The position numbers and the translations under genes were made by a program. The notes beneath the pieces were generated by a model. The model saw only the letters and a program-made list of their open reading frames with translations. It was not told the DNA's origin and did no database searches. Below, one piece after another: positions 1 to 9,665 of a stretch of DNA of 64,000 nucleotides; within the stretch, counting starts at the first letter, position 1; each line of letters starts with the position of its first letter. Source of the stretch: Candidatus Thiodiazotropha sp. (ex Monitilora ramsayi) (lineage in GTDB: Bacteria > Pseudomonadota > Gammaproteobacteria > Chromatiales > Chromatiaceae); assembly GCA_025655595.1 (NCBI GenBank), contig JAHXIO010000019.1, forward strand, positions 1-64,000, in the 5' to 3' direction.

Positions 1-8
1 GGCTATTC

Positions 9-764
9 ATGACACCCCCCAGCGTTTCGATACCGAGAAGAGAACTGGCGATACGTGACAGTGCCGATTTAAAGATGCAGCGGATCATGGGCGAAACGAT
101 TGCCGTACGCATCTGGGGTGAGGGTCCCACGGTACTGCTCTGTCACGGGTGGGGCGGTCGAGGTACGCAGTTTTTTACACTAATCGAGGCGCTGGTGGCG
201 TCCGGCTATCGAGTGGTTGCCTTTGATGCGCCGGCCCATGGCGACTCCTCAGGGAGACGCACCAATATGCTTGAGGTGACCCGGACCATCTCCGTCATTG
301 CGGAAAAAGAGGGCCCAATCGATGCAGTGATCGGTCACTCGTTCGGATGCGGTACCGCGTTGCTGGCCATCGATCGATACCGGCTGCCATCCAATAAAGT
401 GGTACTGTTCAGCTGTTTTGCCGATACCTTATGGATCACTGAACAATTCGCTCAAGCCTTTGGTATCAGCGAAGCGGTTATCTTGGCCATGCGAGATGTG
501 GCGATGCATCGTTTCGCGGATCATTTCGATACCCCATGGGACTGGTTGCAACTCTCTCCGGTTAACACCATCCGGCAGGTGCAGGGGGATCTGCTGTTGA
601 TACACGATACACAGGATGCAGAGGTTCCCTATAGCCATGCGCTGAAACTCATGGAGATTGTACCCGATGCAAAGCTGCTGACCACCGAACGGTTGGGACA
701 CAAAAAAATTCTCAAGAACCGCACCTGTATCGATGCCTGTATCGAACATATCAGCAGTAGCTGA
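9..764 (+). CDS. alpha/beta hydrolase (start may lie outside window)
   Basis: This is an alpha/beta-hydrolase fold protein of 251 residues as read from the first ATG. The HGWGG segment at 46-50 fits the oxyanion-hole region. GHSFGCG places the nucleophile at Ser111, and Asp203 and His231 are plausible partners of the catalytic triad. The reading frame stays open to the window edge, so the true start may be upstream. Substrate cannot be told from sequence; the family includes esterases, thioesterases and lipases. No signal peptide is visible, so a cytoplasmic enzyme is likely. It is followed by a large palindromic repeat and not by another gene of the same operon. The fold call is firm and the activity is unknown. 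Confidence 0.8.
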   Translation: MTPPSVSIPRRELAIRDSADLKMQRIMGETIAVRIWGEGPTVLLCHGWGGRGTQFFTLIEALVASGYRVVAFDAPAHGDSSGRRTNMLEVTRTISVIAEKEGPIDAVIGHSFGCGTALLAIDRYRLPSNKVVLFSCFADTLWITEQFAQAFGISEAVILAMRDVAMHRFADHFDTPWDWLQLSPVNTIRQVQGDLLLIHDTQDAEVPYSHALKLMEIVPDAKLLTTERLGHKKILKNRTCIDACIEHISSS

Positions 765-781
765 CAAAGATTGATTAACCT

Positions 782-846
782 GTAGGGTGCGGCCCTGCCG
801 CACCATCATCTTAGGGTGGATCTGGTGCGGCAGGGCCGCACCCTAC
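782..846. repeat. Palindromic intergenic repeat, copy 1 (perfect inverted pair)
   Basis: Two perfectly complementary 24-bp arms (782-805 and 823-846) flank a 17-nt loop. The left arm begins GTAGGGTGCGGCCCTGCC and the right arm ends GGGCCGCACCCTAC. Each arm is itself partly palindromic. Related arms occur at 33110-33133 and 46705-46765. It resembles REP/MITE-like elements and could act as a transcript-ending hairpin, although no T-run follows. Confidence 0.85.
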
Positions 847-1066
847 CTTATCCATTGATCACTATTACCCAGGAAGAAACGACCGCTTCTCAATCAAGCT
901 GTGTGCCATGGCTGAAAACTGAATACCCAATGTGGTGAATGAAACATGTTCGATCGCTTACTGGTATTTACCCAGCAACACCGCCCAGACGCGATTTCAT
1001 GCTGCACTGCGAAAATCCTGCTAGACTGCCACCTTTGAGCCAAGCTGAGCGGAAAGCGGAGTGACA

Positions 1067-2464
1067 ATGCGTGCAAAGCGATATGACGTTGTAGTGATCG
1101 GCAGCGGCCCGGGTGGGGAGGGCGCCGCCATGAAGCTGGTGAAGTCGGGCAAGCAGGTAGCCATTATCGAGGCCTTTGACAAAGTCGGCGGGGGCTGCAC
1201 CCACTGGGGAACCATCCCCTCAAAGGCATTACGGCACAATATCCAATTGTTAAGAGACTTCCGGCGAAATCCCCTGTTCCAGCATACCCACGATCAGGTG
1301 CAGATTGAGTACTCGGATCTGTTACAAGCCGCAGGCAAGGTGATCAATGAACAGGTGCGCAGCCGCCTGCGCCACTACGCACGGAATCGGGTGGACGTTA
1401 TCCACGGCCGCGCCCATTTTACCGGCCCCCACCAAGTGGAGGTGGTGCAAAGCGGTGGTGTTGGAGAGACGATCGAAGCAGAACACTTCGTCATCGCCAC
1501 CGGTTCGCGTCCCTACCGTCCCGATGATTTGGACTTCAGTCATCCGCGGACACTGGATAGTGATTCGGTCCTGCGACTCGATCGTACGCCGGACTCCATT
1601 ACCATCTATGGCGCCGGTGTAATCGGATGCGAGTATGCCTCCATCTTCTGCAATCTTGACGTAAAGGTGAACCTGGTCAACACGCGCGACCGCCTGCTCT
1701 CGTTTCTGGATGATGAGATCACCGATGCCCTCAGCTACCATCTTCGAAATCAAGGTACGGTGATCCGACATGATGAAGAGTATGAACAGGTTGAAGCATT
1801 GGATGACGGTGTCGTACTGCATTGCAAATCGGGTAAGAAATTCAAGACTGATGTCCTGCTCTGGGCCAACGGCCGCAGCGGCAATACAGAGGCGATGGGA
1901 CTGGAAGAGATCGGCGTATCGGTCAACCATCGCGGACAGATCGAGGTCGATAAAACCTACGTGACATCACTGCCCCATGTCTATGCGGTCGGTGATGTGG
2001 TCGGTCCTCCCGCCCTGGCCAGCGCCAGTTACGATCAGGGTCGTTTCGTCGGCGCGCAGATCGCCACCGGCAGTGCAGACTGGCAGCTTATTGACGACTT
2101 TCCCACCGGTATCTATACCCTGCCCGAAATCAGTTCACTGGGTCGCACCGAGCGAGAGCTGACGGCACAGAAGGTGCCCTACGAGGTGGGACAAGCAGGG
2201 TTCCGCACCATAGCCCGGGCGCAGATTACGGGGCACGATGTGGGCATGCTGAAACTACTGTTCCACAGGGAGACCCTGGAGATCCTGGGCATCCACTGTT
2301 TCGGCGAAGGGGCCTCCGAGATCGTTCATATCGGACAGGCGGTCATGGCCCAGCCGGACAAGGCCAACAGCCTGCTCTATTTTGCGGAAACCACCTTCAA
2401 CTACCCGACCATGGCGGAGGCTTATCGGGTTGCTGCACTCAATGGTCTGAACCGGATATTCTAA
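1067..2464 (+). CDS. sthA: Soluble pyridine nucleotide transhydrogenase
   Basis: A cytoplasmic flavoprotein that transfers hydride between NADPH and NAD+, helping to balance the two cofactor pools. An FAD-binding GSGPGG lies at residues 12-17. [13 protein letters not shown] at about 41-53 is the SthA signature, in which the redox disulfide CxxxxC of related disulfide reductases is absent. A second dinucleotide site, [11 protein letters not shown], lies near 184. The C-terminus [17 protein letters not shown] matches the E. coli protein closely. ATG 1067 is chosen because GGAG at 1058-1061 is well spaced; GTG 1061 in the same frame is an alternative. It appears to be transcribed alone. Confidence 0.95.
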   Translation: MRAKRYDVVVIGSGPGGEGAAMKLVKSGKQVAIIEAFDKVGGGCTHWGTIPSKALRHNIQLLRDFRRNPLFQHTHDQVQIEYSDLLQAAGKVINEQVRSRLRHYARNRVDVIHGRAHFTGPHQVEVVQSGGVGETIEAEHFVIATGSRPYRPDDLDFSHPRTLDSDSVLRLDRTPDSITIYGAGVIGCEYASIFCNLDVKVNLVNTRDRLLSFLDDEITDALSYHLRNQGTVIRHDEEYEQVEALDDGVVLHCKSGKKFKTDVLLWANGRSGNTEAMGLEEIGVSVNHRGQIEVDKTYVTSLPHVYAVGDVVGPPALASASYDQGRFVGAQIATGSADWQLIDDFPTGIYTLPEISSLGRTERELTAQKVPYEVGQAGFRTIARAQITGHDVGMLKLLFHRETLEILGIHCFGEGASEIVHIGQAVMAQPDKANSLLYFAETTFNYPTMAEAYRVAALNGLNRIF

Positions 2465-2624
2465 GCGGGTATATTTGTTTCTTATTTCATTTGAACGATA
2501 GTGATAGCTTTACTACAGAGAGAGGATGAAATTCACTAAGTAATCTGATGCTCTGTAAGCGGGCTGGGTGTCATGGCAAAATCGCCATGGACAGGATTTT
2601 GTCTATTTCATGGAGAGAGAAAAT

Positions 2625-3095
2625 ATGAAAATCGTCATCTATTTGCTTGTTGTGTTCGGCTTGATCTATTACGTCATGACACACCACTCTCCCTTTCAAA
2701 CCGAAGTTACAGATCCCTATTTCGTCGAAATCCGACTCGATATTAAAGAATCGGATGTGCAACTGGTGGGTGTGGGTAAGATGTTCTCCCTGGAGGATTG
2801 CCAGGCGAGGGCGGCAGTGGTTTGGCTCAATACACTGAAAGATATGGGTCAGGTGAAGGTCAGTTCGGAATGTAAGAAAACGCTACCTAAAAGATATTTG
2901 AAACTGTTTGATAACCAGAAATCATCGGCAACCTATGTGGCCTTCGACAAGGGAGACGGCGGGGAGCGTGATGGGCGGTTTCTGTTTTACGGTATTCCCT
3001 CGAGTTACGTCTATAAAGCGTGTGAAACACTGATCAAAGAAGCAAAAGGTTCTTACTCGGGAGATATCTATTGCATTCAGGGCACTGTAGGTTGA
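2625..3095 (+). CDS. Hypothetical membrane-anchored protein
   Basis: Not recognised. The protein is 156 residues from ATG 2625, which has a good GGAGAGAG ribosome site just upstream; the same frame is open upstream to 2568 but without a better start. Residues 1-18 form one hydrophobic segment (KIVIYLLVVFGLIYYVM), likely an N-terminal anchor or uncleaved signal. The rest is soluble and carries four cysteines (in EDCQAR, SECKK, KACET and IYCIQG), which could form disulfides if it is periplasmic. It sits alone between sthA and htpX. Nothing in the context points to a function. Confidence 0.65.
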   Translation: MKIVIYLLVVFGLIYYVMTHHSPFQTEVTDPYFVEIRLDIKESDVQLVGVGKMFSLEDCQARAAVVWLNTLKDMGQVKVSSECKKTLPKRYLKLFDNQKSSATYVAFDKGDGGERDGRFLFYGIPSSYVYKACETLIKEAKGSYSGDIYCIQGTVG

Positions 3096-3350
3096 AAGGT
3101 GATAGAAAGTTTTGAGTATGCAACTCAGCTGTGATCTTCACGGCCTCATTTGCGTTGCCAATGTAGCTCTTTTCAGCTGATATTGCTTATTGAAATGCCA
3201 GCAGAGTGAGCTCGCTGAACGATCGTGAGGTTGATATCCTTATTCTATCTAACCAACACTGAGCGAGTATTCACTGTGCCGGGAACTTGAAACAGGAAAA
3301 TCGAGTCTCCATATTAGTCCTATTCATATTTTTCTCGGGGTGCATGAATA

Positions 3351-4226
3351 ATGTTAAGAATCGCACTTTTCTTGGGTACCAATCTCGCTATTGTAATGCT
3401 GATCAGCATTACTTTTCGACTGCTCGGTGTCGAAGGCCTGCTGATGCAGAATGGCGTGGATCTCGATCTGAACACCCTGCTGATTTACTCGGCAGTGATC
3501 GGTTTCAGCGGCTCTTTGATCTCGTTGTTTATCTCCAAGTGGATGGCCAAGCGCAGTATGGGGGTCCAGCTCATCGAGCAGCCGGGTAATGCGGTAGAGC
3601 GATGGCTGGTCGATACGGTGTCCATGCAGGCGAATCAAGCCGGTATTGGTATGCCGGAGGTGGGAATATTTAATCACGGTTCCCCGAATGCATTTGCCAC
3701 GGGCTGGAATAAGAACGATGCTCTGGTGGCCGTGAGCAGCGGCCTGCTGCAACAGATGAGCCGTGATGAGGTGGAGGCGGTGCTGGCACACGAGGTAAGC
3801 CATGTGGCCAACGGGGATATGGTGACCCTCTCACTGATTCAGGGGGTGGTGAATACCTTTGTGATCTTTCTTTCCCGCATTATCGGCCATACCGTCGACC
3901 GTGTGGTCTTTAAAACAGAACGGGGTTACGGGCCGGCCTTCTTTATCGTCTCGATGATCGCCGAATTCGTACTCGGTATTTTGGCCATGACTATCGTGAT
4001 GTGGTTCTCCCGCTGGCGTGAGTTTCGTGCCGACAAGGGTGGGGCGGACTTGGCCGGTCGCCATAAGATGATCGCTGCCTTGAGGCGTCTGCAGCAGGCC
4101 CATGAGCCAGAGCCCATGCCGGATGAGATGGCAGCCTTTGCCATCAGTGCCGGAAAAGTACAGAAGATGTTTGCCAGTCACCCCCCCCTGGAAGATCGGA
4201 TTGCCGCGCTGGAACGTCTGAGCTGA
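3351..4226 (+). CDS. htpX: Membrane zinc protease HtpX
   Basis: An inner-membrane metalloprotease of the M48 family that degrades misfolded membrane proteins, in functional overlap with FtsH. The zinc motif HEVSH is at residues 147-151, and the third ligand is probably Glu224 in WREFRADK. Two hydrophobic segments precede the catalytic domain (about 4-24 and 44-61) and two follow the HEVSH helix (about 155-175 and 195-219), which is the usual HtpX topology. At 291 residues it has the usual length. The start is ATG 3351; a GGGG stretch about 10 nt upstream is the only ribosome-site-like sequence. In many bacteria htpX responds to envelope stress, but I see no clear operator here. Confidence 0.95.
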   Translation: MLRIALFLGTNLAIVMLISITFRLLGVEGLLMQNGVDLDLNTLLIYSAVIGFSGSLISLFISKWMAKRSMGVQLIEQPGNAVERWLVDTVSMQANQAGIGMPEVGIFNHGSPNAFATGWNKNDALVAVSSGLLQQMSRDEVEAVLAHEVSHVANGDMVTLSLIQGVVNTFVIFLSRIIGHTVDRVVFKTERGYGPAFFIVSMIAEFVLGILAMTIVMWFSRWREFRADKGGADLAGRHKMIAALRRLQQAHEPEPMPDEMAAFAISAGKVQKMFASHPPLEDRIAALERLS

Positions 4227-4258
4227 CCAGCTAGATATGAGCCCCGGGGTGGCGGGTA

Positions 4259-5122
4259 TCAGGCGTTGATCAATCGTTCGTTGTTTCGGATACGGTTCAC
4301 TGCTTCGATGACATGCTGCAGGTTCTCTTTCGCCTCGCTGGGCGGGACCTCCATGACTTTGCGTGCCGCAGGGAAGCTATGGTCGAGCAAGGAGAGGGCC
4401 TCGAAGCTGTTCCAGGGGGCTGTGTAGTCGTCTATGCCGCAGATATCCATCCAGTCGCCTTCTATAAACGACAGGTGTTCGTCGGAGAGGCCTCGATTGG
4501 TGTGCAGGTGTAGATGAAGGTTCTTTCCCCATCTTTCGAGTTGTCGCATCAGCTCCAACCAAGTTTGCAGTGACCGTTTCGACCAGACTTTGGCGTGGCC
4601 AAAGTCGAAACAGAAGTGGATCTGGTCGAGCTTGTGCCGAACCACGTCACCGAACAGGCGCTGGTATAACGCCACATCGTGATAGGTGTTTTCGATATAG
4701 ACGGGAAAGCGGTATTCACGGCAGAGCCGATTGAGGATGCGCAATTGCTCGATCAGTTTTTCATGTAGAGTATCCTGATATTCGGGTCTTCGTGTGAGGG
4801 AAAAGGCGGCGAGGTGATTGATACCGTAGCTGCTGCCCCACTGCAGTGAAGTTTCAATCTGACGCCGCAGCCGATCGAGCATATCGTCGTCATCCAGGCA
4901 AAAGACATTGAGGTACCGGTGATCGAAATGGGTATTCAGCGGGAGGCCACTCTTTGGCAGCAGGTTGTCGAAGAAATCGTGGGTGGCGGGATCGTGAAAA
5001 TAGAGGCCGATTTCAAAGGGTCTCTGTTCTTGTATGGATTGGAGCAGGAGGGGTTCCACCTCGTCCCGCCTTCTGTCCACCACTTTGTATCCGAATGTGC
5101 TGAGATGTCGGTCCATGTTCAT
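4259..5122 (-). CDS. TIM-barrel sugar-phosphate isomerase/epimerase-like protein
   Basis: A 287-residue protein of the xylose isomerase-like / AP endonuclease 2 TIM-barrel superfamily. Candidate metal-binding residues sit at the ends of predicted strands: Glu144 (in YIENT), Asp173 and His176 (CFDFGHAK), and His205 and His207 (HLHLHTN). Members include sugar epimerases, isomerases and endonuclease IV, so the substrate is open. It is convergent with htpX, only 32 nt from its stop, and apparently transcribed alone. Met1 and Met3 are both possible starts. The fold is likely; the enzyme activity is not assignable. Confidence 0.75.
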   Translation of the reverse strand: MNMDRHLSTFGYKVVDRRRDEVEPLLLQSIQEQRPFEIGLYFHDPATHDFFDNLLPKSGLPLNTHFDHRYLNVFCLDDDDMLDRLRRQIETSLQWGSSYGINHLAAFSLTRRPEYQDTLHEKLIEQLRILNRLCREYRFPVYIENTYHDVALYQRLFGDVVRHKLDQIHFCFDFGHAKVWSKRSLQTWLELMRQLERWGKNLHLHLHTNRGLSDEHLSFIEGDWMDICGIDDYTAPWNSFEALSLLDHSFPAARKVMEVPPSEAKENLQHVIEAVNRIRNNERLINA

Positions 5123-5316
5123 GGCCGGGTACTCTACTCTGCGTGGGTTACAACATTATGAATGGCTGTACGTGACGGGCAGGGGAGTGAAGAGAGTGAC
5201 CACGGAATGATCCGTGAATCTCTTGTTTATTGGCAAACAGAGACTTTTGTAGCGACAAATGTCCAATCTGTCACTATTGGCTCCATAGGTCGACCATGGA
5301 GAAAGAGAGATGTCTG

Positions 5317-5353
5317 AATGTTGGTGACCGGAAACGGACCGGTCACCAACATT
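5317..5353 (-). terminator. Perfect 15-bp hairpin beyond the RRM gene
   Basis: The arms 5317-5331 and 5339-5353 are perfectly complementary (AATGTTGGTGACCGG) with a 7-nt loop. It lies 51 nt past the stop of the minus-strand RNA-binding protein gene. No uninterrupted T-run follows on either strand, so it may be a transcript-stabilising 3' hairpin and not a classical intrinsic terminator. Confidence 0.5.
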
Positions 5354-5403
5354 TGCCTGTCAAATCAAGCGGAGGCGCCAGCTTTGACAGTATGGGGCGG
5401 TGC

Positions 5404-5685
5404 TTACCAGCGACCGCCGCCACCACCACCGCCACTGCGACGGGGCTTTTCCTGAGCTTCATTGATTCTCAGATCACGGCCTTGAAAGTCCTTTCCATTG
5501 AGCTGAGAGATGGCACGTTCGGCATCTGCCTGGCTCATCTCGACAAAAGCAAAACCGCGCGAACGGCGGGTTTCACGGTCGAGAATCAGGTTTGCGGACT
5601 GCACCTCTCCAACAGAGGTGAACAGTTCACGGATATCTTCTTCAGTGGCAGTCCAGGGCAGATTGCCGACATACAATTTCGTCAT
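5404..5685 (-). CDS. RNA-binding protein, single RRM with glycine-rich tail
   Basis: A 93-residue RNA recognition motif protein. RNP2 reads LYVGNL at 4-9 and RNP1 reads RGFAFVEM at 43-50, both with the aromatic residues that stack on RNA. The tail after about residue 80 is basic and then glycine-rich (RRSGGGGGGG), as in the cyanobacterial Rbp and proteobacterial RRM families that are often cold-induced. It is monocistronic, with a long upstream gap that could hold a regulated leader. Its targets are unknown. Two further RRM or RRM-like genes lie at 11692 and 62414. Confidence 0.92.
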   Translation of the reverse strand: MTKLYVGNLPWTATEEDIRELFTSVGEVQSANLILDRETRRSRGFAFVEMSQADAERAISQLNGKDFQGRDLRINEAQEKPRRSGGGGGGGRW

Positions 5686-6148
5686 CGATATATTCCTAAC
5701 AATATAGAGAGTTGTTCAAAATCTGACGGTCCCATTTAAAAAACCTGCCAGACAGACCTTGAACAGATTAACTACAGGGTCAGTGACCATGTATATCAGC
5801 CTGGAAACCAAAGGAATCCGATTCTCGACAAGAGGGAAGCTCAAACGGGGAAGCGGGTATGGGTCTGTTTCTTAGCTCGGGTCATCATACTCCGCCATTT
5901 CACGGGATGCCAATGGTTTTTCATCACCGTTTCGTGACAAAAAGAGGGGATTTGTCATGTTTGTTTAGTAGGTACCAGTCAGACGTGATTCCTTCCTTCT
6001 TGGCTTACTGACAGGAGCGGCACTCGTATAGGTCCATCTTTGTGGTGATTCCAGCCGTGATCAGCAGGACAGGGAGAGGATGAGAATCAGCGGAGTGAGT
6101 GAGAGGCCGTCAAAGAGGAATATCCGACGTGAGTAGTGAGCGCCAGCC
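5686..6148. other. Non-coding gap of 463 nt
   Basis: No supported gene. The left part should carry the promoter and leader of the minus-strand RRM gene; the right part lies downstream of the minus-strand gene ending at 6149. I saw no RNA gene and no strong hairpin with a T-run. Confidence 0.5.
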
Positions 6149-6913
6149 TTATATCTGGGGTTTTCGGACCGGTGTGATGAAGAAGAGGATAGCGAATAAC
6201 GTGACTGAAATGATTAGCATCCATTTAGCTAGCTGGTAGAGAGAGCGAATACGTTTATTGGCTTTTTGCACGATTTCGAACTGTTCCAGATAGATGGTTT
6301 CGCAAGCACCGTTACCACTGTCAGTGCGGGTGGTACTGGTATCACGGATGAAACCATTGGATGGGTTCTCGTATCTGGCCAACAGGCCTTGCAGCCGAAT
6401 GTGGTCGCCAGGCTCTGCTGACATCAGCTGCCGCTTGAGTTCCATGTCATCGGTCAGGATGTGGTTGTTGGAGAGCTGTGGTGGAACGAAACGGGAACCG
6501 GTTTCGGCATCCGGCCAATAGGCCCAACAGGTCCAACTGTCGTTCTCGAACGACATCTGCTGGTAGACGCCACTTTCAATGTTACTACCCCAGATCACGC
6601 AGAGATCCCGCACATTGATGAAGTCCTTCCATTTGTCATGATGCCAGATATCGCTGAAGGCATCGGCGTTGTGGTAGCTGACGATGACCCCCTCCAGCCA
6701 GTACGCATATCTGGGGGTGATCGTATAGTGTTCTCCACCCACTTCGACCTTGAATGGCTTGCGCGTAATTTTCTCCTGCTTAGGATCGCTCAGACGTTCC
6801 AGGTCGAATCCGTTCGGCTCGGGAAGCTTGTCTTTGCCCATAAGGGCGTACAGTAGTACGGCAAGCGAGAGGATGGCTATCCACTTGGTCACGGATTGCA
6901 AGGTGTGCAGCAT
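6149..6913 (-). CDS. Hypothetical protein with two membrane segments
   Basis: Not recognised. It is 254 residues long. One hydrophobic segment is near the N-terminus (about 9-24, WIAILSLAVLLYALMG) and one near the C-terminus (about 229-247, WMLIISVTLFAILFFI), leaving about 200 residues between them that would face the periplasm if both span the membrane. The middle is rich in Trp and Tyr and contains cysteines (DLCVIW, WTCWAY, GACETIY) that could be disulfide-bonded. The segment GDHIRLQGLLARY suggests a small beta-rich domain, but this is only an impression. It appears to be monocistronic. Confidence 0.65.
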   Translation of the reverse strand: MLHTLQSVTKWIAILSLAVLLYALMGKDKLPEPNGFDLERLSDPKQEKITRKPFKVEVGGEHYTITPRYAYWLEGVIVSYHNADAFSDIWHHDKWKDFINVRDLCVIWGSNIESGVYQQMSFENDSWTCWAYWPDAETGSRFVPPQLSNNHILTDDMELKRQLMSAEPGDHIRLQGLLARYENPSNGFIRDTSTTRTDSGNGACETIYLEQFEIVQKANKRIRSLYQLAKWMLIISVTLFAILFFITPVRKPQI

Positions 6914-7160
6914 GGATTGGGCTCCGCTCGATGAGGATGTCTGTAAGAGTGGTAGCGGCAGATATGACGATCAATTCAGCAGAAATTTGAGGGGCTGGGC
7001 CATACTACCTGACTACTGAGATGGTTGAAGGATGACCTAACCCTGTTCAATACTTCTTCGATATGAATTGCGGAGTCAACGGCGATAGTTATCAGCGAGG
7101 GCGGGTTTCCCGGAAGATACAAAACCTACAGAGGATTTGATCTTTTTGAGTGACTGAGCA

Positions 7161-7715
7161 ATGTCTCTAGATATAAAACCTCGGGCAGTACTTGAATTCT
7201 GGTTCTCTGCGAGAGTCCAAAGGCACTGGTTCGACTCGACTCCAAAACTGGATGATGAAATCCGTGAGCGTTTTGAGCGGCTCTGGATCTCCGCCGGGGA
7301 CGGGGAGCTTAGTGATTGGCAGAAATCCGCAAAAGGAGCACTGGCACTGGTGGTTGTGTTGGATCAGTTCCCCCTCAATATGTTCAGAAATCAACCTGCT
7401 GCATTTCAGACTGAGCAGCAAGCTGTATCTGTTACCAGGCAGGCTATCACCGACGGACTTGATGATGTGCTTGTAGGGAATCGGTTGGCATTTCTCTACA
7501 TGCCGTTGATGCATAGTGAATCGATGGCCGACCAGGACCTCTCAGTCAGACTGTTCGAGACGGCTGGTTTGAGGGAAAGCGCGAAATTCGCCCGCCACCA
7601 CCGGGAGATCGTCAAACGATTTGGCCGATTTCCCCACCGCAACGCTATTCTGGGTCGTGACAGCACACCTGACGAGATCGCCTATCTCGTATCGACGGAG
7701 GCCTTCAAGGGGTGA
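7161..7715 (+). CDS. DUF924 family protein
   Basis: A 184-residue protein that matches the DUF924 family, a TPR-like alpha-helical fold of unknown function common in proteobacteria. Family features seen are the N-terminal VLEFWFS, then LVVVLDQFPLNMFR, LAFLYMPLMHSES, and a C-terminal RFGRFPHRNAILGR followed by an acidic stretch. Length is typical. The start ATG 7161 has only a weak upstream GAG. Its 3' end overlaps the convergent gene at 7705 by 11 nt. Role unknown; not essential as far as the family is known. Confidence 0.88.
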   Translation: MSLDIKPRAVLEFWFSARVQRHWFDSTPKLDDEIRERFERLWISAGDGELSDWQKSAKGALALVVVLDQFPLNMFRNQPAAFQTEQQAVSVTRQAITDGLDDVLVGNRLAFLYMPLMHSESMADQDLSVRLFETAGLRESAKFARHHREIVKRFGRFPHRNAILGRDSTPDEIAYLVSTEAFKG

Positions 7716-8433
7716 CCCCGGAGGCTTTCTTCTCACCCTCCTCACAGTTTTTTTTGACCAACTCCAGCAGCTGTTCCAGATAGGCAAGACGTTTCAGTGA
7801 GACCTCAAGCTTGTCTTTTAGCTCTTTATCATTTTCAGTGTCGTCGATGAGGTAGAACATATCCTCGAAGAAGAACACAAAAAAACTGTCGAGAAAGAAT
7901 ATCTCACGGTTGGTGTCCATAACCAGGTTGTCCAACCCGAAAAGGTCGATCATTCTTGGATTGTCCGAGTTGCGCCACGCCTGAGCAGCTCGTACGAATC
8001 TGGCCAGTTGGATGCGTGATTTGGGGTTGGCGCAGAGGAGGCGGATCGCCTCCTCCTGGTTCTGCTGGTTCGCGATATTGAACCAGACGTTGACTGCCTT
8101 GGCGAGGACGATAACACTGGGCACACCATTGATCTTGGTGACCACAAAGAGTGCATCGGGAATGATTTCATCCAGTGTCTCTTTCAAGAGTCGATAGTGC
8201 TTTGCGAGCAGATGTGACTCCGACTCGGAATGGCGGGAGAGCGGCCATTTAATGACGAATTCGGTATAGCTTGTCCCCCCTTCTTCGTCATCAGACGCGG
8301 TACGCTTGCTGCTGCGCCAGACTTCGCAGTGGCTCCCGGTGGTGGAGATGAGAGAGGCGCGCAACTGTTTGTAATCAAGACAGGCAATATCGACGAGTAG
8401 TCGATCAAACTCTTTCCCGGGCGGGCTGTTCAT
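7705..8433 (-). CDS. Hypothetical protein, possibly a degenerate kinase-like fold
   Basis: Not firmly recognised. The 242-residue protein carries a segment like a kinase ATP-site strand (TEFVIKWP, Lys in the middle). A later stretch, IDLFGLDNLVMD followed by IFFLDSFFVFF, is laid out like the catalytic loop plus the metal-binding Asp of the protein-kinase/aminoglycoside-kinase superfamily. No glycine loop is evident. The C-terminal 45 residues are charged and helical (ELKDKLEVSLKRL). This kinase-like reading is inference from pattern only. The gene is convergent with the DUF924 gene, with an 11-nt 3' overlap. Confidence 0.6.
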   Translation of the reverse strand: MNSPPGKEFDRLLVDIACLDYKQLRASLISTTGSHCEVWRSSKRTASDDEEGGTSYTEFVIKWPLSRHSESESHLLAKHYRLLKETLDEIIPDALFVVTKINGVPSVIVLAKAVNVWFNIANQQNQEEAIRLLCANPKSRIQLARFVRAAQAWRNSDNPRMIDLFGLDNLVMDTNREIFFLDSFFVFFFEDMFYLIDDTENDKELKDKLEVSLKRLAYLEQLLELVKKNCEEGEKKASGVTP

Positions 8434-8509
8434 TCAAATATCAACGGCAATCTGACAGATGACGACAGCCTATCAGACATACGTGAAGAGGAGAATAATG
8501 GTGAGCTGA

Positions 8510-9487
8510 TTACCTGGCTGTACTATTCAATTGCTGTTTGAGGAACGCTGGTATGCGCGATTCAATCCAGTAGCTTTGTTTCCAAGGGTAGCGCCCGCTG
8601 ATGAAGCCCACATGTCCACCCTGCCGGGAGAGTTCCAGCGTAATGCCTGGTCCCAATTGTTCCTCATTGGGGGTGGAGCCGGACGGCATAAAGGGGTCGT
8701 CGGCGGCTTGTAGAATGAGGGTGGGTGTTACGATATCTCTAAGAAAACCGATGGAACTGCAGCGTCGATAGTAGTCATCGGCATCATCAAAGCCGTTGAG
8801 CGGTGCCGTGATCCGGTCATCGAAAGCGTAAATGGAGTCGATGGCGGACAGGTCCACATCGAGTGGAGCGGGGCGATTGGAGAACTTTCTCCGGTAGTTC
8901 GCAAGCAGCTTGTTCAACAAATATCGCTGATAGATTCTGGCGGTTCCCTTCTGTAGATGTTTTGCGGTTTTATCGAGATAAAAGGGCACGGATACAGCCA
9001 CCGCTGCAGAAAGCCGCGACCCTGCACCACTTTCGCCCAGGTATTTCAGCAACAGATTTCCACCCAGAGAGATGCCGATGACCGCACTTGGTTTTTCATC
9101 TCTCAGTTCCAGTTGTTCGAGTATCTCTACAAGGTCTTCCGTTGCGCCCGAGTGATAACTTCGTGCAAGGCGGTTCGGCTTTCTCCCGCAACCCCGTAAA
9201 TGCATGAAAACCGTGGTGAAGCCCGCTTCTGTGAGGGCCTCTAACATGGGAATGGCGTAATGGGACTGCAAGGAGCCCTCCAGACCATGAATCAGCATAA
9301 CCAAAGGGCCATCGCCGCGACGCCAAACAAGCTCGATGAAATCACCATCTCTCAACTCCACCGACTCCCATTCACCCTGAAACCCTCTGCCTGGTCGCAC
9401 CAGTGTTGGCCAGATGGTCTGAAGGTGGGGCGACTTGAGCCACCAGGGTGCTTTGAATTGGCTGGCTGCTAATTTTGGCATGTGCAA
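8510..9487 (-). CDS. YheT-family alpha/beta hydrolase
   Basis: A 325-residue hydrolase of the YheT/COG0429 family. It shares with E. coli YheT the N-terminal SPHLQTIWP, the HGLEGS oxyanion region, RGCGRKPNR, YHSGATEDL, and the nucleophile motif GISLGGN. Also shared are the Asp region LILQAADDPFMP and the His region GGHVGF near the C-terminus. Some relatives act as short-chain esterases, but the physiological substrate is unknown. The start is the first Met; Met3 is also possible. It lies upstream of, and in the same direction as, the gene at 7705, with a 76-nt gap. Confidence 0.92.
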   Translation of the reverse strand: MHMPKLAASQFKAPWWLKSPHLQTIWPTLVRPGRGFQGEWESVELRDGDFIELVWRRGDGPLVMLIHGLEGSLQSHYAIPMLEALTEAGFTTVFMHLRGCGRKPNRLARSYHSGATEDLVEILEQLELRDEKPSAVIGISLGGNLLLKYLGESGAGSRLSAAVAVSVPFYLDKTAKHLQKGTARIYQRYLLNKLLANYRRKFSNRPAPLDVDLSAIDSIYAFDDRITAPLNGFDDADDYYRRCSSIGFLRDIVTPTLILQAADDPFMPSGSTPNEEQLGPGITLELSRQGGHVGFISGRYPWKQSYWIESRIPAFLKQQLNSTAR

Positions 9488-9665
9488 AATAGTGAAAGGT
9501 CTGGATGTATTCTGTCCAGCAGAGATCCTTTTACGCGCGGGGCATCCCTACCGGTTTTCACCCCGATGACGTCCCAGTTTAAAACAGTTCGATATCAATC
9601 GATATGACGATAGCGAAATATTTCAGCAGGGAGTCGTGGCTTCCACTCCTGGCAGGGTCCACTGC

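Noticed and set aside
3287-3589. Plus-strand frame with a lipoprotein-like start (LVLFIFFSGC)
   Set aside because: Most of it overlaps the clear htpX gene in another frame and the product turns into low-quality sequence there. It has no convincing ribosome site.
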